Part shown: positions 40,434-49,150 of the stretch, in pieces
Layout of the letters: each line of letters starts with the position of its first letter
How positions within the stretch are numbered: position 1 is the stretch's first letter
Assembly: GCA_017459705.1 (NCBI GenBank)
Contig: JAFUCJ010000006.1
Coordinates: forward strand, 1-64,000
Direction of reading: 5' to 3'
Origin: Candidatus Saccharimonadota bacterium
GTDB lineage: Bacteria; Patescibacteriota; Saccharimonadia; Saccharimonadales; Saccharimonadaceae
Length of the DNA: 64,000 nt
The notes under the pieces: generated by a model
What the model saw: the letters and a program-made list of their open reading frames with translations, nothing else
Told to the model about the DNA's origin: nothing
Database searches by the model: none
Program-made: the position numbers and the translations under genes

Positions 40434-41120
40434 ATGCCTGATACAGAAAAGAAAGCTCCTAGGGTGATTAACAAATCCGGCACCCTGAAAATGGAAGACA
40501 AAGTTGCAGAAACTAAGCAGACGCGCGATATTGCCGGTAGAAAGATGGATCGCCGTGGTCGTCGCGACCGCGTAAAGGCGGATGCGGCGCCGAAAGAATA
40601 TGATGAAATCACCATTGCGGTTGATCGTGTTTCTCGCACGGTGGCTGGTGGTCGTCGTATGCGCTTCAAAGCATTGGTGGCGATTGGTAATCATAAAAAT
40701 AAGGTCGGTATTGGCGTAGCAAAAGGTAATGATGTTACAACCGCCGTCAATAAGGCAACTCGTAAAGCGAAGAAATCAATGATCACGTTCAATATGGACG
40801 GTGAGACGATTTGCCACGAATCTCGCGTTAAGGTTACTGGCGCAGATGTATTACTGAAACCAGCCGCTCCGGGTACTGGTATTATCGCTGGTGGTACCGT
40901 GCGTTCGATTATGGGTCTGACTGGTGTGAAAAACTTGATTTCGAAGTCGCTTGGATCGACCAACAAGGTCAACATTGCTTACGCAGTGATTGAGGGGCTT
41001 AAAGCTCAGACTCCGCGCAGCGAGTGGACCGGCGTCAAAAAGGCCGACGTGAAAAGTGCGGAGACAACCGAGAAGAAGGCCAGCACTAAGAAGACCGCCT
41101 CAAAGAAGGAGGAAAAGTAA
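40434..41120 (+). CDS. rpsE: ribosomal protein uS5 with N- and C-terminal extensions
   Basis: 228 aa. The core (about 55-200) has V-D-R-V-S-R-T-V-A-G-G-R-R-M-R-F, G-V-A-K-G-N-D-V and A-A-P-G-T-G-I-I-A-G-G. An N-terminal extension of about 45 residues and a K/A/T/E-rich tail are unusual. ATG 40434 is chosen; the upstream in-frame sequence lies inside rplR. Confidence 0.95.
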   Translation: MPDTEKKAPRVINKSGTLKMEDKVAETKQTRDIAGRKMDRRGRRDRVKADAAPKEYDEITIAVDRVSRTVAGGRRMRFKALVAIGNHKNKVGIGVAKGNDVTTAVNKATRKAKKSMITFNMDGETICHESRVKVTGADVLLKPAAPGTGIIAGGTVRSIMGLTGVKNLISKSLGSTNKVNIAYAVIEGLKAQTPRSEWTGVKKADVKSAETTEKKASTKKTASKKEEK

Positions 41121-41584
41121 TGAAATACAATGATTTGATAGTTGAGAAGAACACTCGACCATCCCGCAAAGGTCGTGGCATTTCGGCTGGTCAGGGCAAG
41201 ACTGCTGGTCGTGGTACGAAAGGTCAAAAGGCTCGAACTGGTCATAGCAAGATGCCGGCAGGATTCATGGGCGGTCAGCGTGCAATCATGCAGGCCGTAC
41301 CGAAGCTCAAAGGCTTTAAGTCTTTCCATGCAAAGGCTGAAGTTGTCTATACTGATAGACTGAATGATCTAAAAGGCAAGGTTGATAATTATACCTTGGC
41401 GGAAGCCGCATTGATATCTAGCCCGTTCGTGAAAGTGAAAGTGATTTCGCGTGGTGAATTGACGGCGAAAATCGATTTGGAAACACAGTTTGCTTCCAAG
41501 ACCGCGGTGGAGTCGATTAAGAAAGCTGGTGGGAGTTTCAAACAGGTGGCGATTTTACAAAAGCCAGCAGCGAAAGCTGAATAA
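41120..41584 (+). CDS. rplO: ribosomal protein uL15
   Basis: 154 aa. R-P-S-R-K-G-R-G-I-S-A-G-Q-G-K-T-A-G-R-G-T-K-G-Q and G-G-Q-R at the N-terminus are typical. It follows uS5 with one-base overlap, so rpmD (uL30) is absent, as expected for CPR bacteria. secY does not follow; a terminator does. Confidence 0.95.
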   Translation: MKYNDLIVEKNTRPSRKGRGISAGQGKTAGRGTKGQKARTGHSKMPAGFMGGQRAIMQAVPKLKGFKSFHAKAEVVYTDRLNDLKGKVDNYTLAEAALISSPFVKVKVISRGELTAKIDLETQFASKTAVESIKKAGGSFKQVAILQKPAAKAE

Positions 41585-41597
41585 AATCTTAAAAACT

Positions 41598-41627
41598 AAA
41601 ATATCTCCCGTGGCAGGGAGATATTTT
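41598..41627 (+). terminator. terminator after rplO
   Basis: AAAATATCTCCC and GGGAGATATTTT form a 12-bp stem with a GTGGCA-type loop and a short T-run; it ends the ribosomal transcript. Confidence 0.88.
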
Positions 41628-41659
41628 GTGTTATAATAGGGTGAGTAAATGGAGTGTAT

Positions 41660-42376
41660 ATGGAAGAAAAAGAGTTAAAGACGTCCACTAAGCAACGGAT
41701 TGGTATTTTGATTATTGCGATAGTGATGCTGGGGTCGATAATTGCTGGATATGCGGCGATTGTAATAAATGGAAGCAAAAAGTCTGATTCGGTAGCGGCT
41801 GACGGTTCGATAAGCGACGAAAAACTATTGCAGTATGAAACGGAGTATGCCGATAAGTTGGTAGAGTTTGAGGCGGCAACGGCGGGAGATTTTGGCAAGT
41901 TTATTGCATATAAGGATCAGATTGCGGCATATAATGAAAATACAGCTAATACTGGTGGGGTGGTGACGAAAGATTTGCTGGTTGGTGATGGGCGCGAGCT
42001 GGCCGAAGGTGACACGAATTATCTGGCATACTATATTGGCTGGTGTGCAGATGAGAGTGTATTTGATTCGTCGCTAGACAATACATCTTCGCCATCGGCA
42101 TTTACGAAAGCACTTAGCGCAAGCCTAGGCATGATTGAGGGGTGGAACGCGGGCGTTGTTGGCATGAAACTTGGCGGAGTGCGTATGATGACGATTCCCG
42201 GTGAGTTGGCTTATGGTGACAAAATGGAAATTTGTGGCGGGTTCAACAAACCTCTTAGATTTATGGTGATGGCGGTGGCGAATGAGGACCCACTCAAAAC
42301 CTTGGCGGCTGAACTGGATCTAGCGTATATGAAAGTGCAGTACGGGCGTTACGGAATTGATTACGAATCATTGTAA
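41660..42376 (+). CDS. membrane-anchored FKBP-type peptidyl-prolyl isomerase-like protein
   Basis: 238 aa with one transmembrane anchor (about 12-32). The C-terminal part (about 95-205) has FKBP landmarks: LVGDGRELAEGD near the start, W-N-A-G-V-V-G-M-K-L-G-G-V-R-M-M-T-I-P and L-A-Y-G-D. It may assist folding of exported proteins. ATG 41660 follows an extended -10 near 41632-41637. Confidence 0.75.
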   Translation: MEEKELKTSTKQRIGILIIAIVMLGSIIAGYAAIVINGSKKSDSVAADGSISDEKLLQYETEYADKLVEFEAATAGDFGKFIAYKDQIAAYNENTANTGGVVTKDLLVGDGRELAEGDTNYLAYYIGWCADESVFDSSLDNTSSPSAFTKALSASLGMIEGWNAGVVGMKLGGVRMMTIPGELAYGDKMEICGGFNKPLRFMVMAVANEDPLKTLAAELDLAYMKVQYGRYGIDYESL

Positions 42377-42428
42377 AAAATATAAAAAACCACTTGCATT
42401 ATAAAAACATTAGTGGTATGATGGATGT

Positions 42429-43076
42429 ATGAAGGCAAAACAAACAATAACAACAACAGGAGTAGCGGTGGGGTTATTGGCTATTATTGGGGGTTTGCTT
42501 GTGCCTGATATGTTTTTCCGTAGTGCGAGTGCGGAAGAGGTGCCACTATCATATCAGGATTCGGTAGACGTACAGTTTACGTTTACGCCATCACTAAATG
42601 TGGCATTGTCCAGTGAAGCAGTTTCGATTGCAAACTTGATTCCTGGTAATGCTGGGAGTAGCGTGGTTGATGGGAATAGTGCGCTTACTATTACAACGAC
42701 CACTAATAACGTTGACGGGTATACTTTGCAGGCCACGGTCGGCGGAACCGGTGAGGGTGAGTTTGATACTACGAGCCTGATGAATGGAACTGCTTCGCTT
42801 TCGAGCATACCGTATAAGTCGAGCGATTACATTACCGCCTTGCCAACTACGAGCGGAGTTTGGGGGTATTCGATTGATAAGGGAGCTTCGTTCAATGGTT
42901 TTGCGGATACTTCTACGGCAGTGACACTTAAAACCACTAGTGCTCCGACAGGCACAGTGGCTGGTGATACTACTGCGACTTTTGATATCGGTGCCTATGC
43001 TCCGCAAGGTCAGACTGCTGGCGAATATACTAATGTAGTGAAGTTTACTAGTGTAGTGAATGTGGCGACGCCGTAG
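42429..43076 (+). CDS. secreted surface protein, WxL-like beta-rich
   Basis: 215 aa with a signal peptide (about 1-37, cleavage likely after SASA) and a Thr/Ser/Gly-rich beta domain (TPSLNVALS, TITTTTNNVDGYTLQATV, A-G-E-Y-T-N-V-V-K-F). It has no sorting motif. It resembles small exported proteins common in Gram-positives and TM7; function unknown. A -35 TTGCAT and -10 TATGAT with 17-nt spacing end 6 nt before the ATG. Confidence 0.6.
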   Translation: MKAKQTITTTGVAVGLLAIIGGLLVPDMFFRSASAEEVPLSYQDSVDVQFTFTPSLNVALSSEAVSIANLIPGNAGSSVVDGNSALTITTTTNNVDGYTLQATVGGTGEGEFDTTSLMNGTASLSSIPYKSSDYITALPTTSGVWGYSIDKGASFNGFADTSTAVTLKTTSAPTGTVAGDTTATFDIGAYAPQGQTAGEYTNVVKFTSVVNVATP

Positions 43077-43100
43077 ACACTTCATGTAAAGGTTTTGCCT

Positions 43101-43128
43101 AAACTACCGCTTTGTTGCGGTAGTTTTC
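43101..43128 (+). terminator. terminator after the secreted protein gene
   Basis: AAACTACCGC pairs with GCGGTAGTTT around TTTGTT, followed by TCTT. Confidence 0.85.
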
Positions 43129-43151
43129 TTGATTCATGCTATAATGGTGAT

Positions 43152-44501
43152 ATGGGAAAAACTTTTTTCTTTTACGATCTGGAAACTAGTGGGCTAGATA
43201 GGCATGCGGATAGAATTATGCAGTTTGCTGGGCAACGTACGGATATGGATTTGAATCCAGTCGGCGAACCGGTTAATATTTTGGTTAAAATGACGGACGA
43301 CGCTTTGCCTAGTCCTAAGGCGATTATGGTGACTAAGATTACACCACAGAAAACTTTGGCAGAGGGGATTTCTGAGGCTGAGTTTTGCAGGGTCGCAATG
43401 GATGAGATTTTCGTGCCGAATACCGTTGCTGTGGGGTATAATACGGTGCGTTTTGACGACGAGTTTATGCGCGCGATATTGTGGCGCAATTTCTATGATC
43501 CGTACGAATGGGAGTGGAAAGATGGGCGTTCGAGGTGGGATATGCTGGACGTGGTGAGGCTTACGCGTGCGCTCAGACCGGAAGGCATCAACTGGCCGGT
43601 GACGGATGAAGGCAAGGCGACGAATCGATTGGAACTTTTGACAAAAATGAATGGGCTATCGCATGAACACGCGCATGACGCATTATCTGACGTGTATGCG
43701 ACAATTGCGGTGGCGACACTGATTCGTGAGAAACAGCCGGATCTGTTCTCGTATTTGTTCAAAATGCGGGATAAGCGAGAGGTACAAAAACTAATCAATT
43801 TAGATAATCCGAGGCCCTTCGTATATGCGAGCGGAAGATACTCTTCCGAGCACGAGAAAACTACGGTGGCGGTGCCTATTGCGCCGGGTCGAAATGGAAA
43901 TGTACTAGTGTATGATTTGAGATATGATGTAGAGGAGGAACTCGGCAGGCGCGACAAGGCCATGTTTCCCATTGTTAAGGAACTATGTTATAATAAGTGT
44001 CCAGCGGTGGCGCCGATGTCGGTGTTAGATAAGGACGATGGTTGGGAGAAAATTGGACTGACGCGCGAAGGGGTGGAACGGAACTTAGCAAAACTTTTAC
44101 AACATCCGGAGTTTGCGGAACAGATGAGACTAGAAAACGAGTCGCGTCCGGAGTTTCCGCCGGTGAGCGAGCCGGAGTTGGCGCTATATGATGGGTTCCT
44201 CGATGAAACGGATCGTATAAAAGTAGCAGCAGTGCGCAACGCGGATGTTAACAGACTGGCGGATTTTCATCCGGATTTTCATGATGCGAGATTGCCGGGG
44301 CTTCTTTTGCATTATAAAGGTAGGAACTTTCCAGAGGCTCTCTCCGAGAAAGAAATGGAAGAGTGGGAAAGATATCGCCAGGATAGGCTAAAAAGGCAAT
44401 CGACAAAGTTTATGGAAGAACTGAAAGAGGTGTATACGAGGGACGAATTTGTGGCGGAAGAGTTGAGGCTTTATTTTGAAAGTCTTTGGACCGCCGACTA
44501 A
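43152..44501 (+). CDS. sbcB: exodeoxyribonuclease I
   Basis: 449 aa 3'-5' single-strand exonuclease. The DnaQ-like domain has F-Y-D9-L-E11-T-S-G, Y-N-T-V-R-F-D-D and the H-D-A-L-S-D-V block (Exo III), then the ExoI SH3-like and C-terminal regions (L-P-G-L-L-L-H-Y-K). TATAAT ends 6 nt before ATG 43152, so earlier in-frame codons are rejected. ExoI, ExoVII, RecO and RarA all occur in this window. Confidence 0.9.
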   Translation: MGKTFFFYDLETSGLDRHADRIMQFAGQRTDMDLNPVGEPVNILVKMTDDALPSPKAIMVTKITPQKTLAEGISEAEFCRVAMDEIFVPNTVAVGYNTVRFDDEFMRAILWRNFYDPYEWEWKDGRSRWDMLDVVRLTRALRPEGINWPVTDEGKATNRLELLTKMNGLSHEHAHDALSDVYATIAVATLIREKQPDLFSYLFKMRDKREVQKLINLDNPRPFVYASGRYSSEHEKTTVAVPIAPGRNGNVLVYDLRYDVEEELGRRDKAMFPIVKELCYNKCPAVAPMSVLDKDDGWEKIGLTREGVERNLAKLLQHPEFAEQMRLENESRPEFPPVSEPELALYDGFLDETDRIKVAAVRNADVNRLADFHPDFHDARLPGLLLHYKGRNFPEALSEKEMEEWERYRQDRLKRQSTKFMEELKEVYTRDEFVAEELRLYFESLWTAD

Positions 44502-44586
44502 TGAGTGGTAAAAAGTTGGTGGGCGGGGCTTGGAATAGGCCATAAATTATTGATTGCGGTAAAATACTTATGGTATAATAGTAAGT

Positions 44587-45501
44587 ATGGATAACAATAA
44601 GATAATGATTGTTGGAACTGGTAATGTGGGGGCTAGCATAGCGTTCGCGCTAATTAATCAGCGTACGGCAGTGAATGAGATAATCTTGACTGATATTATT
44701 GCAAAGGATGCCGAAGGCGAGGCGATGGATTTGAATGATGCGTTGTCGAACGCACCGAGTTATGTAAAAGTGCGTAATGGCACATATAAAGACGCACGCG
44801 ATTGTGACGTGGTAGTGATTACGGCTGGTGCGGCTCAAAAGCCGGGCGAGACGAGGTTGCATCTGCTTCGTAAAAATGTCAACATACTACAAGGCATGAT
44901 TGAACAGATTATGGCTTCGGGTTTTAATGGAATCTTTTTGGTGGTGACGAACCCAATGGACGTGCTGACGTACTATGCGTGGAAGTTCTCTGGATTGCCG
45001 GCCGAGAAGGTGATTGGGTCTGGTACGGTGCTGGATTCGGCGCGACTCCGCCAGCGAATTGCGGGGTATCTCAATGTGAATCCAAAATCGGTGCATGCGT
45101 ACCAGGTGGGCGAGCATGGTGATTCGGAGGTGACGCTTTGGTCGCTGGCGGATGTAGGGGGAGCAAAAATATCAGATATGCTATCGGAAGATGTGATGCG
45201 TGGGATTTCTGACTACGTGAAGAATGAAGCTTATGAAATTATCGAGAAGAAAGGTGCGACATATTACGGAATTGCAGTGTGCGTAGTGCAGATTTTGAAC
45301 TCGATTCTCAATGACGAGATGAGGGTGCTTCCAGTAAGTTCGTTTGATAATTTTTCTGGAACTTCTTTTGGCTGGCCGAGCGTGGTGGGGCGGGAAGGCG
45401 TAATTCGGCGACTCGACATTAAGATTTCGGAAGCTGAGGGGATTGCATTGCAAAAATCAATTAATATATTACAAGATTCTATAAAGAAAGTAAAGTTATA
45501 G
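44587..45501 (+). CDS. ldh: L-lactate dehydrogenase
   Basis: 304 aa NAD-dependent enzyme converting pyruvate to lactate. It has G10-T-G-N-V-G15 at the NAD site, the substrate loop A-A-Q-K-P-G-E-T-R (Gln indicates lactate rather than malate), D-S-A-R-L-R and the catalytic G-E-H-G-D-S-E. This fits fermentative energy metabolism. TATAAT is 7 nt upstream of the ATG. Confidence 0.9.
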   Translation: MDNNKIMIVGTGNVGASIAFALINQRTAVNEIILTDIIAKDAEGEAMDLNDALSNAPSYVKVRNGTYKDARDCDVVVITAGAAQKPGETRLHLLRKNVNILQGMIEQIMASGFNGIFLVVTNPMDVLTYYAWKFSGLPAEKVIGSGTVLDSARLRQRIAGYLNVNPKSVHAYQVGEHGDSEVTLWSLADVGGAKISDMLSEDVMRGISDYVKNEAYEIIEKKGATYYGIAVCVVQILNSILNDEMRVLPVSSFDNFSGTSFGWPSVVGREGVIRRLDIKISEAEGIALQKSINILQDSIKKVKL

Positions 45502-45556
45502 TATAGAAAATATGTTATAATATATAGTATATTATATTCTAATTTGCGAGGAAGAT

Positions 45557-46318
45557 ATGGAACAGAATAATTCAATGCCAGAAGCGCCGATAGTGACGCC
45601 GGGCGTGGCGGCCGTGCCGGAGGCGCCTGTGGTGATGCCTAGTGCGTCCGGTGCGACGGAAAATACGATGCCTATGCCCAGTGTAGCGGAGGATATGGCT
45701 GGCGCGGGTTTTTCGCCTGAATTGCCTACGGTGGCCCCTACTATTCCGACGGCGCCAGCTATACCGGCGATACAGAACGAGTCGACGTTTGTGGTGGCGA
45801 CGGGGACACCGTCTGGTGCGCCAACGATGAATCCGGCGACTCTGGCCACTCCAGGCGTTCAGCAGACGGCAAACCCGGCGACGTTTGGTATACCTAGTCA
45901 GCAGGCTCCGAGTATGGCGACGCCTGGTGTGGCGAACCCTAATGTTGCTACGACGCCGGCGTCGTTCGGAGCTACTGATCCGCTAACGATACCAGAGGGT
46001 CCGAAGGCTCCGGATCCGGTTGAGGAAGAACTAAAAATGCCGCTTAAAGCGGCGGAACCGGTGCCTGGATCGATTGGCAGTGCCGTATCGGTATCGAAAG
46101 ACGGGCAAGTTCTGTCAGCTGGGGTAGGTGGAGTTGCCAAGCAGACACCTAGCGTTGCTTTTAATGATCCGGCGACGCAAAACATGATGCAAAATAATCT
46201 GAATGCGAGCAAGCCGGCCAAGAAGAAATCGAGTAAATCAACTTTGATTTTGGTGGGGGTACTGGGGGCTGTAATAATCATAGCACTTGTGGTGATTTTG
46301 ATTTCACAATTGAACTAA
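45557..46318 (+). CDS. Pro/Ala/Thr-rich tail-anchored membrane protein
   Basis: 253 aa. Residues 1-215 are disordered, rich in P, A, T, V and M with loose repeats (A-T-P-G-V, P-A-T-F/L). A Lys/Ser basic patch (K-K-K-S-S-K-S) precedes one C-terminal transmembrane segment (about 230-250). There is no catalytic motif. Function unknown. Confidence 0.55.
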   Translation: MEQNNSMPEAPIVTPGVAAVPEAPVVMPSASGATENTMPMPSVAEDMAGAGFSPELPTVAPTIPTAPAIPAIQNESTFVVATGTPSGAPTMNPATLATPGVQQTANPATFGIPSQQAPSMATPGVANPNVATTPASFGATDPLTIPEGPKAPDPVEEELKMPLKAAEPVPGSIGSAVSVSKDGQVLSAGVGGVAKQTPSVAFNDPATQNMMQNNLNASKPAKKKSSKSTLILVGVLGAVIIIALVVILISQLN

Positions 46319-46324
46319 CGACAG

Positions 46325-46353
46325 AAAAGCAACCTGACCTGAGGTTGCTTTTT
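46325..46353 (+). terminator. terminator upstream of metG
   Basis: AAAAGCAACCT pairs with AGGTTGCTTTT around GACCTG, with T-run. Confidence 0.9.
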
Positions 46354-46379
46354 GCGCGTAACTATTGTAAAATGTAGAT

Positions 46380-47792
46380 ATGAAAAATATCTATATAACA
46401 ACTGCGATTCCGTATGTTAATGGCGCACCTCACTTGGGTCATGCGATGGATTATTGTCTGGCTGACACGTGTGCTAGATATCAAAAGATGCTTGGTAATA
46501 ATGTGCGTTTGCAGGCCGGTACAGACGAGCATGGTGGCAAAATCTATCAAAAAGCGAAAGATTTGGACGTACCGGTAGAGGAATATGTCAAAGAGAACGC
46601 GGAGAGATTTCAGGATTTCATTCGGCAGTTGGGGGTAGAATATACAGACTATGTCAGGACTACAGATTCGGATCATGAGCGTCGTTGCCAAGAGATATGG
46701 AATAAACTAAAAGACCATATTTATTTAGAGAAATATGAGGGATGGTACTGTGCTGGATGTGAAAGGTTCGTGACGGATAAAGAATATGAAGAAAACCATG
46801 GAATTTGCCCCGATCATCAAAAATCATACGAGCACTTGGAGGAAGAAAACTATTATTTGAGATTATCTGATTTCAAGGACGAGATTGTTCGTGCAATTGA
46901 AAGTGGGGAGATGGAGATTGCGCCATATTATCGTAGGCGGGAGATTTTGAAGTTGATCGCAGATTCTCCTGATGTGTCGATTTCGAGGCCGCGTGAGCAA
47001 TTGACGTGGGGGGTGCCAGTGCCAGGTGACGAGTCGCAGGTGATGTATGTCTGGATTGACGCTTTGTCAAACTATATTACGGTGCTTGGTTATCCGGAGA
47101 AGGATATTGCGGATTTTTGGCCAGCGTATGCACAGTTCGTCGGGAAAGATATTTTGCGATTCCATGCGATTATTTGGCCGGCAATGTTAATGGGACTAGG
47201 GCTACCTCTGCCGCGACATCTGATTTCGCACGGTATGGTGCTTGCGGATGGTCAGAAAATGTCAAAATCAATTGGCAACGTGGTGGATCCGGTGGAAGTT
47301 TTAAACCGACACGGATTGGATGCGTTCCGGTATTATTTCCTAAGGCATGTAGATACTTTTGCGGACGCTGATTATACGGCTGAAAAATTTGAAGATGCTT
47401 ACAATAATGAACTGGCTAATGATTTGGGCAATCTAGTGCAACGCCTAGCTACTTTGGCTAAGAAAAATAATTTTGAAATGGACGAAGTGGAATTGGAACT
47501 ACCTGCCGAGTATAAGCAGTTGATGGACAGTTTTGAGTTCTCGAAGGCCTTTGACTATGTGTGGGATAAAGTGCAGAATATCAATCGAAGAATCGACGAG
47601 GAAAAGCCTTGGAGCTTGGCGAAAAATGGCGAGAGTGAGAAATTAAAAAAATGCCTTACCGGCTTGACTAACGAATTATTGACCGTGAACATGATGCTGG
47701 CGCCATTCTTGCCGACTGCGAGCGAGAAAATCAAGGCCATATTTACTAATCCTATTGAACCGCCAGAGCAACCGCTGTTTCCGAAATCATAA
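46380..47792 (+). CDS. metG: methionyl-tRNA synthetase
   Basis: 470 aa class I enzyme. HIGH motif H-L-G-H (A-P-H-L-G-H-A), one C-x-x-C pair in the connective peptide (YCAGCERF), the W-G-V-P-V-P-G and Y-V-W-I-D-A-L-S-N-Y block and K-M-S-K-S. It lacks the C-terminal tRNA-binding EMAP-like domain. TAAAAT at 46368-46373 lies 6 nt before the ATG. Confidence 0.95.
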   Translation: MKNIYITTAIPYVNGAPHLGHAMDYCLADTCARYQKMLGNNVRLQAGTDEHGGKIYQKAKDLDVPVEEYVKENAERFQDFIRQLGVEYTDYVRTTDSDHERRCQEIWNKLKDHIYLEKYEGWYCAGCERFVTDKEYEENHGICPDHQKSYEHLEEENYYLRLSDFKDEIVRAIESGEMEIAPYYRRREILKLIADSPDVSISRPREQLTWGVPVPGDESQVMYVWIDALSNYITVLGYPEKDIADFWPAYAQFVGKDILRFHAIIWPAMLMGLGLPLPRHLISHGMVLADGQKMSKSIGNVVDPVEVLNRHGLDAFRYYFLRHVDTFADADYTAEKFEDAYNNELANDLGNLVQRLATLAKKNNFEMDEVELELPAEYKQLMDSFEFSKAFDYVWDKVQNINRRIDEEKPWSLAKNGESEKLKKCLTGLTNELLTVNMMLAPFLPTASEKIKAIFTNPIEPPEQPLFPKS

Positions 47793-47822
47793 AAAATATC
47801 CCCCTTGAAGGGGGATATTTTT
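47792..47822. terminator. bidirectional terminator between metG and the channel gene
   Basis: AAAAATATCCCCCTT pairs with AAGGGGGATATTTTT with a 1-2 nt tip. It overlaps the stop codon of the minus-strand channel gene. Confidence 0.88.
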
Positions 47823-48801
47823 ATTCTTCTGCGGAGAGTTTGCTGGCAAAGTCGGAGAGGTAGAATCCGCAGACTCCGCCTATCATCGGGAAGAGGGCAT
47901 AGGCTGCTAGGGCTTGTCCGACGCCGCCGATAATTTCGCCGAAGTTTTCGCCGGCTGTGGGGAAAATCTGGTACATTAAAGCGGCCGCAGGGTTAAAGAT
48001 GAAGTTGTTGGACAGGCCAAAGAACGCTGCCGAAATGATGTAACCGGACAAGAATGCGAGAACGATGCCACCGGCGATGGTCGCCGCAAAGGTGAAGACG
48101 CTGCGCTTGTATTTGAGGGCGCGAGCGAAGAAGAAGGCGATAATGATTGCGCCAACGAGCTCGATCATGGCTACTTGCCAGAAACCACCTTCGGCGATTG
48201 CGGACATTGCCGGAATGTCATAAGATGTCTCGCCGCCGGAAAGGTGGAAAGAGTTGAATATGAGCCAGCCAAGCCATGCACCGATGATCTCGGCGATGAT
48301 GTACATGATGCCGCGGATGACGGACATGCGGCGGGAAGCCATCATGCCAACTGCGACGAGTGGATTGAGACAGGCGCCAGAGAAAGCATAGACGGCGACG
48401 AGAATTGCAACTAACGCGAAAGAATAAGTCGCAATGCCAGCCAGTCCCATGAAAGAAACTGAGAATAGTAAAACGGTCAGGAACATGGTACCGATGATTT
48501 CACCGACTAATGCACCGTAGAACTTATGATTCTTGAAGATGGTTAGGATGCTCTCTTTTTCTTCGTATTTCTTAGCGAAGAAACCTTTGAAGCAGGATCC
48601 GCTGTTGGTTGCGGATGTGACAACTGGTTTGTCTGATGTTTCTACTTTTTCAGTAGTTTCTGGTTTTTCCATTTTTTCCTCTGTATTAGTTATAGGAGCC
48701 TCGGACACTGGTTTCTCTACAGTTTTCGCGGCGGTTTTCGGTTTGGTCGTGCTTTTTGCCTTGGTGGACTTGCCCGACGCCTTTGGCTTTTTTGTTGCCA
48801 T
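47821..48801 (-). CDS. MIP/aquaporin-family channel with long basic N-terminal tail
   Basis: 326 aa. Residues 1-85 are a K/T/A/E-rich cytoplasmic tail. Six transmembrane segments follow, with the two half-helix motifs S-G-A-C-L-N-P-L and F-I-F-N-P-A-A-A. The first is N-P-L rather than N-P-A, as in some glyceroporins and atypical channels. The substrate (water, glycerol or other small solutes) cannot be told. Start ATG 48801 follows AAAGGAGG on the minus strand. Confidence 0.8.
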   Translation of the reverse strand: MATKKPKASGKSTKAKSTTKPKTAAKTVEKPVSEAPITNTEEKMEKPETTEKVETSDKPVVTSATNSGSCFKGFFAKKYEEKESILTIFKNHKFYGALVGEIIGTMFLTVLLFSVSFMGLAGIATYSFALVAILVAVYAFSGACLNPLVAVGMMASRRMSVIRGIMYIIAEIIGAWLGWLIFNSFHLSGGETSYDIPAMSAIAEGGFWQVAMIELVGAIIIAFFFARALKYKRSVFTFAATIAGGIVLAFLSGYIISAAFFGLSNNFIFNPAAALMYQIFPTAGENFGEIIGGVGQALAAYALFPMIGGVCGFYLSDFASKLSAEE

Positions 48802-48886
48802 TATTCCTCCTTTATTTGATATTATTAACATTATATCATATTTTTTTGTGTTATAATAAAAAAGTTAAATAATTTAGGGCGAAAAA

Positions 48887-49132
48887 ATGGGAATAATGCT
48901 GAATAGAGAAGACGACCAAAATGCGGAATTGACGCGGCGAATTGACGCGGATTTACGCGAGAAGATGGAGGCTTCATCAAAATCCAATTCAGAGCAGAAA
49001 GATCCGGATTTTGCGGAAGATTCTGAATATGTAAAAGAGCTTAGCAAAACTAGCAAGTATGCGTGGATGTGGGTCGTGGTCGGTGCTGTGGTCGTCGTAG
49101 GGCTGATTATTTTTGGCCTGAATAAACATTAG
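48887..49132 (+). CDS. small tail-anchored protein
   Basis: 81 aa, charged and probably helical (residues 1-50) with a single C-terminal transmembrane segment (about 58-77). Function unknown. An extended -10 TGTTATAAT occurs near 48850. It lies 18 nt before the next, very large gene. Confidence 0.55.
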   Translation: MGIMLNREDDQNAELTRRIDADLREKMEASSKSNSEQKDPDFAEDSEYVKELSKTSKYAWMWVVVGAVVVVGLIIFGLNKH

Positions 49133-49150
49133 TGCTATAATATATAATAT

